Assembly (NCBI GenBank): GCA_963597395.1
Contig: CAVBPX010000001.1
Location: forward strand, 1 to 64,000
Length of the DNA: 64,000 bases
Direction of reading: 5' to 3'
Origin: Hallerella sp963597395
GTDB lineage: Bacteria > Fibrobacterota > Fibrobacteria > Fibrobacterales > Fibrobacteraceae
Shown here: positions 57,302 through 64,000 of the stretch, piece by piece
Numbering within the stretch: position 1 is the stretch's first letter
Layout of the letters: each line of letters opens with the position of its first letter
The notes under the pieces: model-generated
What the model was told of the DNA's origin: nothing
What the model saw: the letters and a program-made list of their open reading frames with translations, nothing else
The model's database searches: none
Program-made: the position numbers and the translations under genes

Positions 57302-60300
57302 ATGATCAAGGCAAGTATCTACAAACCGATAACCATGCTAATGGTTATCCTGACCGTTGTTGTCTTCGGTATCTATACCTACAGCATGATGCCGGTCAAC
57401 ATGCTTCCGAACTTCGAAGTTCCGGTCGTCACCGCGGTGGTCCAATATACGGGAGCAAGCCCCGAAGAACTGGAATCCACGGTCATCAAGCCCATCGAAG
57501 ACAAAGTGGAGCTGATTGACGGTATCGACTACGTGAGCGCCTACGGCATGGAGCACTATGCCATCTTCATCATCGTTTTCGAAATGGGGACGGATGTCGA
57601 TGTGGCGGCTTCCGACGTTCGCGACAAGATTTCACAGGCGCAGGCGGACTTCCCGGACGCCGTGGAAAGCCCCATTATTTCAAAGGTCGATATTAACAGC
57701 AGCGCCATTATGAGCTACGCGTTCACCGGGCCTATTTCCTCGACGGAACTTCGCCAAAAGGCGGACGACGAAATCAAGCCCATTCTGACTTCGAGCGAAG
57801 GCGTTGCAAGCGTTGACCTCTTCGGCGGAACGACCCGTCAGATTGTCGTGGATCTTCGCAAGGAAGACATGCTTTCGCGCAATGTCGATCCGACAACCGT
57901 GATGCAGCTTCTGCAGGCGGCAAACCTCAACTACCCGGCCGGCGACATCCGCGGCATTCGAAAAAACACGAGTTCCCGCACCAAGGGCAAGTTCACGAGC
58001 CTCGACGAAATCCGCCAAATGGAAATTCCGACATCAAGCGGCGTCATCCGCCTTTCGGACATCGCCGACGTCAAGGATACCATCGAAGACATTACGTCCT
58101 ACTCCCGCTACAACGGCGAGAACTCCATCGGATTCGACATCAAGAAGAGAACCGACGCGAGCGTCGTCGCCGTAGCGAACGCCGTGCTCCGCAAAGTGGA
58201 AAAGATCAACGCAACGCTTCCGGAAGGCTATCATCTGAACCTGGTCTATAACCAGGCGGAAAAGGTCCAGGAATCCCTCGACAACGTAATTTCGAACATC
58301 GAAATTGCCATTGTCCTCACGGCCATTATTCTGCTTCTCTTCCTCGGCAAGTTCAGTTCCATGTTCATCGCGGCCATCACGATGCCTATTTCCGTCATCG
58401 GCGCGTTCACGTTCATGTACTTTGCCGGATTCTCCATCAACGTCATGACGCTGATGGCGCTATCGAGCGCGGTCGGCCTTCTTGTCACAAACTCCATCGT
58501 CGTTCTCGAAAACATCTCGACCAAGCTTTCCCAGGGCCTCGAGCCGAAGGAAGCGGCCTTTAAGGGAACAACCGAAATCATGGTCGCGGTCATGGCATCG
58601 ACGCTCACCAACATCTGCGTGTTTGTGCCTATCGCCTTCATGAAGTCCGTTGCCGGGACGTTCTTCCGGAACTACGGTCTTACGATGGTCTTTGCAACGG
58701 TCGTCTCGCTGCTTCTCACCTTTACGCTCACGCCGCTCATGGCAGCCTATCTGTATAAGGGAAAGAAGAAGGACGCGGACGGAAACATCATCGAGCAAAA
58801 GCCGTCGATTTTCGACAGGATGTTCAGCATTTTCCCGAAAATGGTGGACAAGACCCGCAACGTTTATCTGAAAACGCTTTCGTTCGCCCTTTCCATTCCG
58901 GGCGTCATCTTCCAGGCGCTCGTCCTCGTCGGACTCATCTTCGGCACCTACCTGTTCGTGACCAAGTTCATGTCCGTCGAACTGATGCCGAAGAGCGACG
59001 AAGGCATCATCAAGATTTCGCTCGAGCTTCCGTCCGGAACGAACATCGAAACGGCCGACAGCATTACAAAGGTCATCGAGAGCCGCATCCAGGGCATTCC
59101 CGAACTCAAGCGTTACTACGTAACGGTGGGCGGCGAATCCGGCATGAGTTCCGTCAACGAATCATCCATGCGGATTACGCTCAAGAACATGAAAACCGAA
59201 GGCCGGAAGCGCGATACCGAATCCATCATCGACTCGCTGCGCATTGTCCTCTCCGACATTCCGGACGCCTACATCAGTATCAAGAGTTCGAGCACGACCG
59301 ATATGGGCGGCGGACAATCCGGAGACGTCGTCTTTGAACTCCGCGGACTCAACGGCGACTCGGTCGTCAAGGCTTCCGAAATTGCGAAGGAATACATTTC
59401 CCGGATGGACGGCGTAACGGAAGTCAAGTCTTCGCACGAAGCCGGAAAGCCCGAAATCGCGTTTGTCCCGAACCGCGCGGCTCTCGCCGATTACGGCATG
59501 GCGGTGCAGTCCGCAGCAACGGCCGCCTACATTTACGTGAGCGGCTACGAGACTAGCCAATACACGGAAGACGGCGAAGAATACAGCATCTACCTCCGCC
59601 TCCGCGAAAGCGACCGCGATACCCGCCAGGACATTCTCGACCTGCCGATTCTCACGTCGAAGGGATACGTTCCGATGACGGCTCTCTTCAACGTCGAAAA
59701 CACGCAGGCCCCGACAATGATTCTCCGGAAATACAAAAAGCGCACGGTCCAGATTTCGATGAACCTTCTCCCCGGATACACTTCGGGCCAGATTATGGGC
59801 GAAATCACGAAGGCCTCGAAGTCGTGGGAAGGCATTCCCGAAGACGTGGAACTCACGTTCGGCGGAAACGCGGACATGCAAAACGACATGGTCAGCGAAT
59901 TCGTCGTCGCCATCATCATGGCAATCCTCCTCACCTACATTCTGCTCGTGGCGCTGCTCGAATCGTTCGCCCAGCCGTTCGTCATCCTCACGACCATCCC
60001 GATGGGCGCCATCGGCGTCGTTCTCGCCCTGGTCGTGACCAACAAGGCGCTGTCGATGATTGCCTTTATGGCCATCGTCATGCTTATCGGCGTCGTGGTG
60101 AACAACGCCATTCTGCTGCTCGATTCGGCAAACCAGTATTTGCGTTCGGGCGGCATGGGACGTCGCTCCGCAATTCTCGCGGCGGGCAAGGACAAATACC
60201 AGGCGATTCTCCTCGCTTCCGCGGCCTCAATCATTGCACAGCTCCCGCTAGCGTTCGGCATCGGCGGCGACATTGCGACGTCGACCCAGCCGATGGGTAT

Positions 60301-60442
60301 TGCAAGCGTCGGCGGTCTCGCCATCTCGGGAATTCTCACCATGTATCTCGTCCCGACGTTCTTCTGGCTTCCGAACGCCCTTTTCCACAAGGCAAAGTCC
60401 AAAGTTGACAAGATAAAGAAGAACCGCAGCGCGAAAGCCTAG
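57302..60442 (+). CDS. RND-family efflux permease with altered proton-relay residues
   Basis: A 1046-residue inner-membrane pump of the HAE type, with twelve membrane segments and two large periplasmic loops. It starts MIKASIYKPITMLMVILTVVVFGIYTY, then FEVPVVTAVVQYTGASPEELE, and has TM4 SSAVGLLVTNSIVVLENIS and TM10 MLIGVVVNNAILLLDSAN. AcrB has paired Asp in TM4 and Lys in TM10 for proton relay; here these positions read Thr396-Asn397 and Asn934. Relatives with D-N/N-N are common, but the Thr loses even the first Asp. The coupling ion is therefore unclear. Followed by a strong terminator. Confidence 0.93.
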   Translation: MIKASIYKPITMLMVILTVVVFGIYTYSMMPVNMLPNFEVPVVTAVVQYTGASPEELESTVIKPIEDKVELIDGIDYVSAYGMEHYAIFIIVFEMGTDVDVAASDVRDKISQAQADFPDAVESPIISKVDINSSAIMSYAFTGPISSTELRQKADDEIKPILTSSEGVASVDLFGGTTRQIVVDLRKEDMLSRNVDPTTVMQLLQAANLNYPAGDIRGIRKNTSSRTKGKFTSLDEIRQMEIPTSSGVIRLSDIADVKDTIEDITSYSRYNGENSIGFDIKKRTDASVVAVANAVLRKVEKINATLPEGYHLNLVYNQAEKVQESLDNVISNIEIAIVLTAIILLLFLGKFSSMFIAAITMPISVIGAFTFMYFAGFSINVMTLMALSSAVGLLVTNSIVVLENISTKLSQGLEPKEAAFKGTTEIMVAVMASTLTNICVFVPIAFMKSVAGTFFRNYGLTMVFATVVSLLLTFTLTPLMAAYLYKGKKKDADGNIIEQKPSIFDRMFSIFPKMVDKTRNVYLKTLSFALSIPGVIFQALVLVGLIFGTYLFVTKFMSVELMPKSDEGIIKISLELPSGTNIETADSITKVIESRIQGIPELKRYYVTVGGESGMSSVNESSMRITLKNMKTEGRKRDTESIIDSLRIVLSDIPDAYISIKSSSTTDMGGGQSGDVVFELRGLNGDSVVKASEIAKEYISRMDGVTEVKSSHEAGKPEIAFVPNRAALADYGMAVQSAATAAYIYVSGYETSQYTEDGEEYSIYLRLRESDRDTRQDILDLPILTSKGYVPMTALFNVENTQAPTMILRKYKKRTVQISMNLLPGYTSGQIMGEITKASKSWEGIPEDVELTFGGNADMQNDMVSEFVVAIIMAILLTYILLVALLESFAQPFVILTTIPMGAIGVVLALVVTNKALSMIAFMAIVMLIGVVVNNAILLLDSANQYLRSGGMGRRSAILAAGKDKYQAILLASAASIIAQLPLAFGIGGDIATSTQPMGIASVGGLAISGILTMYLVPTFFWLPNALFHKAKSKVDKIKKNRSAKA

Positions 60443-60460
60443 AATCTCCTTTCAAAGCAA

Positions 60461-60494
60461 AACGGCCCGGCTTTTTAGCCGGGTCGTTTTTTTT
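60461..60494. terminator. Terminator of the efflux operon
   Basis: ACGGCCCGGCT and AGCCGGGTCGT form a stem with a T4 loop and are followed by eight T. In the opposite direction the hairpin is followed by GTTTTGC and may also end the convergent deacetylase-like gene. Confidence 0.9.
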
Positions 60495-60502
60495 CAAAAA
60501 AA

Positions 60503-61207
60503 TCAAAGTTCCCGATAAAAAATCTGTTTTCGGTGAAGGCTCGCAAAGCGCACGAGTTCCGAAATTTTATGCTCGCCCAAAGTTTCGAAATCGACGGGAT
60601 GAAACACGAGGCGCGGCGCGGCAAGCGGCACGCGCAAAACGAGCTTCGAAAAGGCCCGGACGCCTCCGAGCGAAACTTCGGGAAGCCCCGCAAAGCTCAA
60701 CGCGGGCGAAATCACGCGACCCGACGACCGCTTTTTGATGGCGCACCGACCCTCGAAAAATTCGAACCGGGAATGCGCCTGTTTCAAAAGAAAAGGATTT
60801 CCATACCATGCGGGCGGAACAAATCCGGAAAGAGGTTCAAAACCGAGGCGTTCCCACTCCCGACAGGCGGTTTCCAAAAGTGCAAAGGAGTCCCATTCGT
60901 CAAGGCCCGCGAACTCCGCCTCGTTTCCCGTCAGGCGAAGCGCAAGACGTCCCGAAAGGCTGCGGTTTGACGTTTGGGCAAAATGCCTCGCCCCGTGCAA
61001 AAGAAGTTCGCACCCGCTTTCCAAAAGTTCCGAGAGCGCGTTTCGAAACTTCACAATCTCGGATTCCGAAAATCCTTCCACGGCTGGAATGACCGCCACC
61101 GTAATCGGGCGTGCGGCCACATCCGAAATTTGACGGACATGCCTTTGAGCGTCCCGAAAATTCCGGACCGAAAAGTCGTGGTAGCAAAGAATGAATTTTC
61201 CTTCCAT
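60503..61207 (-). CDS. Polysaccharide-deacetylase-like (DUF2334-type) protein
   Basis: A 234-residue protein. FILCYHDFSVRNF at the start and LLLHGARHFAQTSNRSLSGRLALRLTGNEAEF in the first half supply the Asp and the HxxxH-like metal site of the NodB-type barrel. FVPPAWYGN follows, as in the DUF2334 group. It probably removes acetyl groups from an amino sugar, but no signal peptide is present. The ATG at 61207 is preferred over an upstream TTG. Confidence 0.75.
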   Translation of the reverse strand: MEGKFILCYHDFSVRNFRDAQRHVRQISDVAARPITVAVIPAVEGFSESEIVKFRNALSELLESGCELLLHGARHFAQTSNRSLSGRLALRLTGNEAEFAGLDEWDSFALLETACREWERLGFEPLSGFVPPAWYGNPFLLKQAHSRFEFFEGRCAIKKRSSGRVISPALSFAGLPEVSLGGVRAFSKLVLRVPLAAPRLVFHPVDFETLGEHKISELVRFASLHRKQIFYREL

Positions 61208-61244
61208 AAAGTCCAAGATAACAAATCGCGGACAGCGGAATTGT

Positions 61245-61252
61245 TAAATTTG
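61245..61252 (+). promoter_or_regulatory. TAAATTTG box directly upstream of gph
   Basis: TAAATTTG matches the Bacteroidetes -7 pattern and ends 5 nt before the gph ATG (61258). If used, transcription would begin at the start codon. No convincing upstream TTG lies at the usual distance. Confidence 0.35.
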
Positions 61253-61257
61253 ACGCG

Positions 61258-61896
61258 ATGAAAAAAAAATCGCTGTATATTTTCGACATGGACGGAACGC
61301 TTTTCAACACGCTCGGCGATTTGAGCGTTGCCGTGAACCATGCGCTCGAAGCCTTTGGACTTTCGCCGCTTTCGACGGAAAAAATCCGGAGCTACATCGG
61401 AAACGGTTCCCTGAAACTCATCGAACGGTCGCTCGAAGGACGGGACGCCCCGCTTGCGGAAGTGCACAAGTGCTACAGCGAATTCTACGCGGATCACTGC
61501 CAAAACGCCACCCTTCCCTACCCGGGCGTTGTCGATTTTTTAAAGACGTTCCCCGCCAAAAAGGCCCTTGCCACAAACAAGCCGCACATTCCGGGCATCG
61601 CGCTTTTAAAACACTTTGGGCTTGAATCCTGTTTTGACGCCTTTGCCTTCGGCGATACGGGCACGGAACGAAAGCCCTCCGCGGAGCCCTTTCTCAAAAT
61701 TCTCGAAGAGACAAAAACGCCCAAGGAGGAAGCCGTGATGGTCGGCGACGACGCCCCGGACATTCTCGGCGCGAAAAACGCAGGGATAGACAGCGTCTTT
61801 ATCGAGAACGGTTTCGGCAGGCGGGAAAGCTTTTACCCCGTAGAACCGACCTATTCCATTCCACACTTTTCGGACCTCAAGAATTTGCGGTTTTAA
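61258..61896 (+). CDS. gph: HAD-family phosphoglycolate phosphatase-like hydrolase
   Basis: A 212-residue HAD hydrolase. FDMDGTLFNTLGDL (near residue 9) holds the nucleophile Asp. ALATNKPH is motif II, KPSAEPFLKILEE contains the motif III Lys, and VMVGDDAPDILGAKNAG is motif IV. The cap and length fit phosphoglycolate phosphatase, but pyrophosphatase or other sugar-phosphate activity is possible. miaB follows after 6 nt. Confidence 0.85.
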   Translation: MKKKSLYIFDMDGTLFNTLGDLSVAVNHALEAFGLSPLSTEKIRSYIGNGSLKLIERSLEGRDAPLAEVHKCYSEFYADHCQNATLPYPGVVDFLKTFPAKKALATNKPHIPGIALLKHFGLESCFDAFAFGDTGTERKPSAEPFLKILEETKTPKEEAVMVGDDAPDILGAKNAGIDSVFIENGFGRRESFYPVEPTYSIPHFSDLKNLRF

Positions 61897-61902
61897 AACG
61901 CC

Positions 61903-63228
61903 ATGCCGACCCGCTACCTGATTGATACCTACGGTTGCCAGATGAACGAGTACGATTCCGCGCTCATCGCGTCGATGCTCGAAAAAAACGGCTGCGTTCC
62001 GACCGAAGACCCCGAGGAAGCGGACCTCTTTTTGTTCAACACGTGTTCCGTCCGCGAAAAGGCGGAGGAAAGCGCCAAGGCACGCATTTCCAAGATGAAG
62101 TTCTACAAGAAGCGCCGTCCGTGGATAAAGTTCATCGTCACGGGCTGCATGGCCGAGCATTTGGGCACGCGGCTCATCGAACAGGTCGATTGCATCGACT
62201 ACGTCATCGGCCCGGACCGCTACAATAAAATCCCGGAAATTCTCTTTCCGCATCCGCTCGCGGTAAACCGCCGGACACTTTCAAGGCGCATCGTCACGGG
62301 CTTTGACGCGGAGGAAAATTACCTCGGCGAATACGCCAAGCTTTCCCATCCGTTTTCCGCCTACGTCACGATTCAGCGGGGATGCAACTTCCGCTGCAGC
62401 TATTGCATTGTACCGTATGTCCGCGGACGGGAAAAGTACCGCGACGCGGACGACGTCATCCGCGAAATCGAATGTGCGACGGACCGCGGCGTTTCTGAAA
62501 TTTGCCTGCTCGGTCAGACGGTCAACGCCTACCGTCAAAAAGGCATGGACTTTGCCGATTTGCTTTTGAAAATTGCGAGCGTCAAGGGCGTCCGCCGTAT
62601 CCGTTTTATGAGTCCGCATCCGAGATTCTACACCGAAAAGCTCATTGACGTGCTGCAGAACGAGCCCAAGGTGTGCCCGCATGCACACATTCCGCTCCAA
62701 AGCGGCAGCGATCCGATTTTAAAGAAAATGCACCGCCGCTACACGGTCGATGAATTTATGCGGATTCTTGAAAAATTTCGCGGAAAAGATCCGTTTTACG
62801 GACTTACGACCGACATCATCGCGGGATTTGTCGGCGAAACGGACGAGGATTTCGAAGCGACCCTCTCCGCCGTCCGGGAAGCCCAATTCGACGCGGCCTT
62901 CATGTTCATTTACAGTCCGCGCGAAGGCACGGAAAGCGCCCGCGAAACGGAAATTCTCACCGAAGAACAAAAGCAAAAGCGGTTGGAGCGCCTCGTCGAG
63001 CTTCAAAACGCGATTACGCTCGAACGCAACAAGCAGATGATTGGCCGGACGGAAGAAGTCCTGATTGAAGGGCCGTCCTCGAGAGACCCGAACGAGCTTG
63101 TAGGCAAGACGGGAAGCTTCAAAAAGGTCATTTTGAATTCCAACACGTTAAGGCCCGGCGATTACGTCAAATGCAAAATCGACGAAGTGCGCGGATGGAC
63201 GCTCCGCGGGACGCCTGTCGCGGAATAA
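61903..63228 (+). CDS. miaB: tRNA-2-methylthio-N6-dimethylallyladenosine synthase
   Basis: A 441-residue radical SAM methylthiotransferase acting on i6A37 in tRNA. The N-terminal cluster residues are Cys12 (YGCQMNEYDSA), Cys48 and Cys82. The radical SAM cluster is Cys161, Cys165 and Cys168 (RGCNFRCSYCIVPYVRGRE). CLLGQTVNAYR, HIPLQSGSDPILKKMHRRYT and a C-terminal TRAM domain (GKTGSFKKVILN) complete it. The length matches MiaB, and unlike mtaB there is no insertion. Confidence 0.97.
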   Translation: MPTRYLIDTYGCQMNEYDSALIASMLEKNGCVPTEDPEEADLFLFNTCSVREKAEESAKARISKMKFYKKRRPWIKFIVTGCMAEHLGTRLIEQVDCIDYVIGPDRYNKIPEILFPHPLAVNRRTLSRRIVTGFDAEENYLGEYAKLSHPFSAYVTIQRGCNFRCSYCIVPYVRGREKYRDADDVIREIECATDRGVSEICLLGQTVNAYRQKGMDFADLLLKIASVKGVRRIRFMSPHPRFYTEKLIDVLQNEPKVCPHAHIPLQSGSDPILKKMHRRYTVDEFMRILEKFRGKDPFYGLTTDIIAGFVGETDEDFEATLSAVREAQFDAAFMFIYSPREGTESARETEILTEEQKQKRLERLVELQNAITLERNKQMIGRTEEVLIEGPSSRDPNELVGKTGSFKKVILNSNTLRPGDYVKCKIDEVRGWTLRGTPVAE

Positions 63229-63237
63229 GGAGAAACA

Positions 63238-64000
63238 ATGCGATTTTCAAGTCCGATTTTTTCAATCCTCTTTTTAGCGGCCGTTTTCACTTGCGAAGCA
63301 AACGCCCAAACGGTCGAAGAAGCCCAAAAGGCCTATGTTTCCGGAAACTGGAAGGGAGCGGCCGAAGCGTTCGAAGCGACCTGTCCCTCGCTCGAAGCGT
63401 CCAAGCGCTCGGAATGCGCGCTGTGGGGCGTTCTCGCCCGCTCCCAGATGGGAACCTCCAAGGACTTTTCGCTTGCAAGAAAAAGGCTCGACAGCCTGAT
63501 TTCCAAAACGCCCGATACGCTTTCCGTTTCCTCGGACCTCTACATGACGCGCGCCCAGTTCGAACTTTACCTGAAACGACCGGACCTTTCGTTCAAAAGC
63601 CTCAAGGCGGCGCTTGACCGCGCAAACGGCAAACAATACGCGGTGCTTTTCCAGGTTTGCAAAAGCCTTTATCAAAACAGCCCCATGGATTCGGTCCAGA
63701 GCCTTTGCAAGGAAATCGAGCGGAAAAAGTCCGAAGCGGATTCGTCCGCGACATGCATTTCAAGTTCCTCCCCGGAGGCGACGTCCTCTTCGAGCGAGCA
63801 GGCGGTTTCTTCTTCAAACGGGACGGTTCTTTCCGCGGAAGCGGCATCCTCCGCATTTGAAGTTTCCAGTTCCTCCAGTGCCGGTTCAAGCTCGTCTCTA
63901 GCGGTTTCCTCGGCCTCTCTTTCCTCCGGAGCCGTTTCGTCAAGCGCAAAGGCGTCCGCGGACTGGTCGCTCCAGGTCGGCGCGTTCAGTATTTATTCCA
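63238..64000 (+). CDS. Exported Ser-rich SPOR-domain protein (partial, runs off the window)
   Basis: An open frame from ATG 63238 (AAGGAG 5 nt upstream) continues past the window end for at least 254 codons. MRFSSPIFSILFLAAVFTCEANAQ is a signal peptide. A TPR-like helical part follows (EEAQKAYVSGNWKGAAEAFEATCPS..., residues 26-175). Then comes a Ser/Ala-rich linker of about 65 residues, typical of Fibrobacter exported proteins. The last visible residues DWSLQVGAFSIYS are the start of a SPOR peptidoglycan-binding domain. It may be a septal or envelope protein. Confidence 0.85.
   Translation, partial: MRFSSPIFSILFLAAVFTCEANAQTVEEAQKAYVSGNWKGAAEAFEATCPSLEASKRSECALWGVLARSQMGTSKDFSLARKRLDSLISKTPDTLSVSSDLYMTRAQFELYLKRPDLSFKSLKAALDRANGKQYAVLFQVCKSLYQNSPMDSVQSLCKEIERKKSEADSSATCISSSSPEATSSSSEQAVSSSNGTVLSAEAASSAFEVSSSSSAGSSSSLAVSSASLSSGAVSSSAKASADWSLQVGAFSIYS

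Overview
The window looks like a chromosomal segment of a member of the Fibrobacterota, most likely a Fibrobacteraceae (Fibrobacter/Hallerella-like) bacterium. The evidence is a TIGR02147-family regulator paired with a surface lipoprotein (a family known as a large paralogous set in Fibrobacter), Ser-rich linkers in exported proteins, GTP-dependent PEP carboxykinase, glycogen synthesis, and an RND/SurA/lipoprotein envelope of Gram-negative type. The DNA is moderately GC-rich and gene-dense, with many 1-17 nt overlaps between successive genes.

Layout. 1-351: a dispersed-repeat fragment and a 43-unit heptamer array directly in front of an EamA transporter gene. 1307-3099 (-): NhaC-type antiporter and a 58-aa coupled upstream ORF. 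3270-7144 (-): fatty-acid/phospholipid genes yceD-rpmF-plsX and fabD-fabG-acpP. 7235-9443 (-): lipoprotein plus TIGR02147 regulator. 9663-11649 (+): a pseudo-alpha/beta-hydrolase and two unrecognised proteins. 11743-15540 (+): yajC-def-spoIID/lytB-mtaB. 15525-17365 (-): pth and folC. 17409 (+): radical SAM protein. 18269-25258 (-): zinc-ribbon protein, hrpA, PpiC-like lipoprotein, surA, ftsE. 25369-27410: DUF3332 lipoprotein, a tandem pair of membrane-anchored paralogues and one unknown. 27360-34715 (-): nine overlapping genes for a surface polysaccharide containing a 3-acylamino-3,6-dideoxyhexose. 34812-38641 (+): FHA-GGDEF diguanylate cyclase, MATE transporter, radical SAM protein, trmB. 38709-42046: pckG and glgC, divergent. 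42064-44065 (+): an AT-rich HEPN-like gene and an exported unknown. 44124-44199 (-): tRNA-His. 44260-47340: zinc-knuckle protein, ComEC-like lipoprotein, unknown 582-aa protein. 47361-50945 (-): aroQ-tyrA-degenerate aroA-nadK. 51002-54528 (+): mnmA, dapF, CstA-family transporter. 54838-60442 (+): TolC-adaptor-RND tripartite efflux pump. 60503-64000: deacetylase-like protein (-), gph, miaB and a truncated SPOR-domain protein (+).

The strongest unusual signal is a 161-bp inverted-repeat (MITE-like) element sitting in frame inside the radical SAM tRNA methylthiotransferase gene mtaB. With its apparent 4-bp target duplication it adds exactly 55 codons between the N-terminal and radical SAM domains. 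Two shorter relatives lie in intergenic DNA at about 10435 and 54633. Other points of interest are several enzyme-fold proteins that have lost catalytic residues (the alpha/beta hydrolase, the EPSP-synthase-like protein, one of two FdtA paralogues, and the RND pump proton relay), a candidate orphan HEPN RNase gene of foreign composition, the heptamer array, and promoter-like boxes that almost touch start codons.

No CRISPR array, transposase, integrase or rRNA operon was seen.
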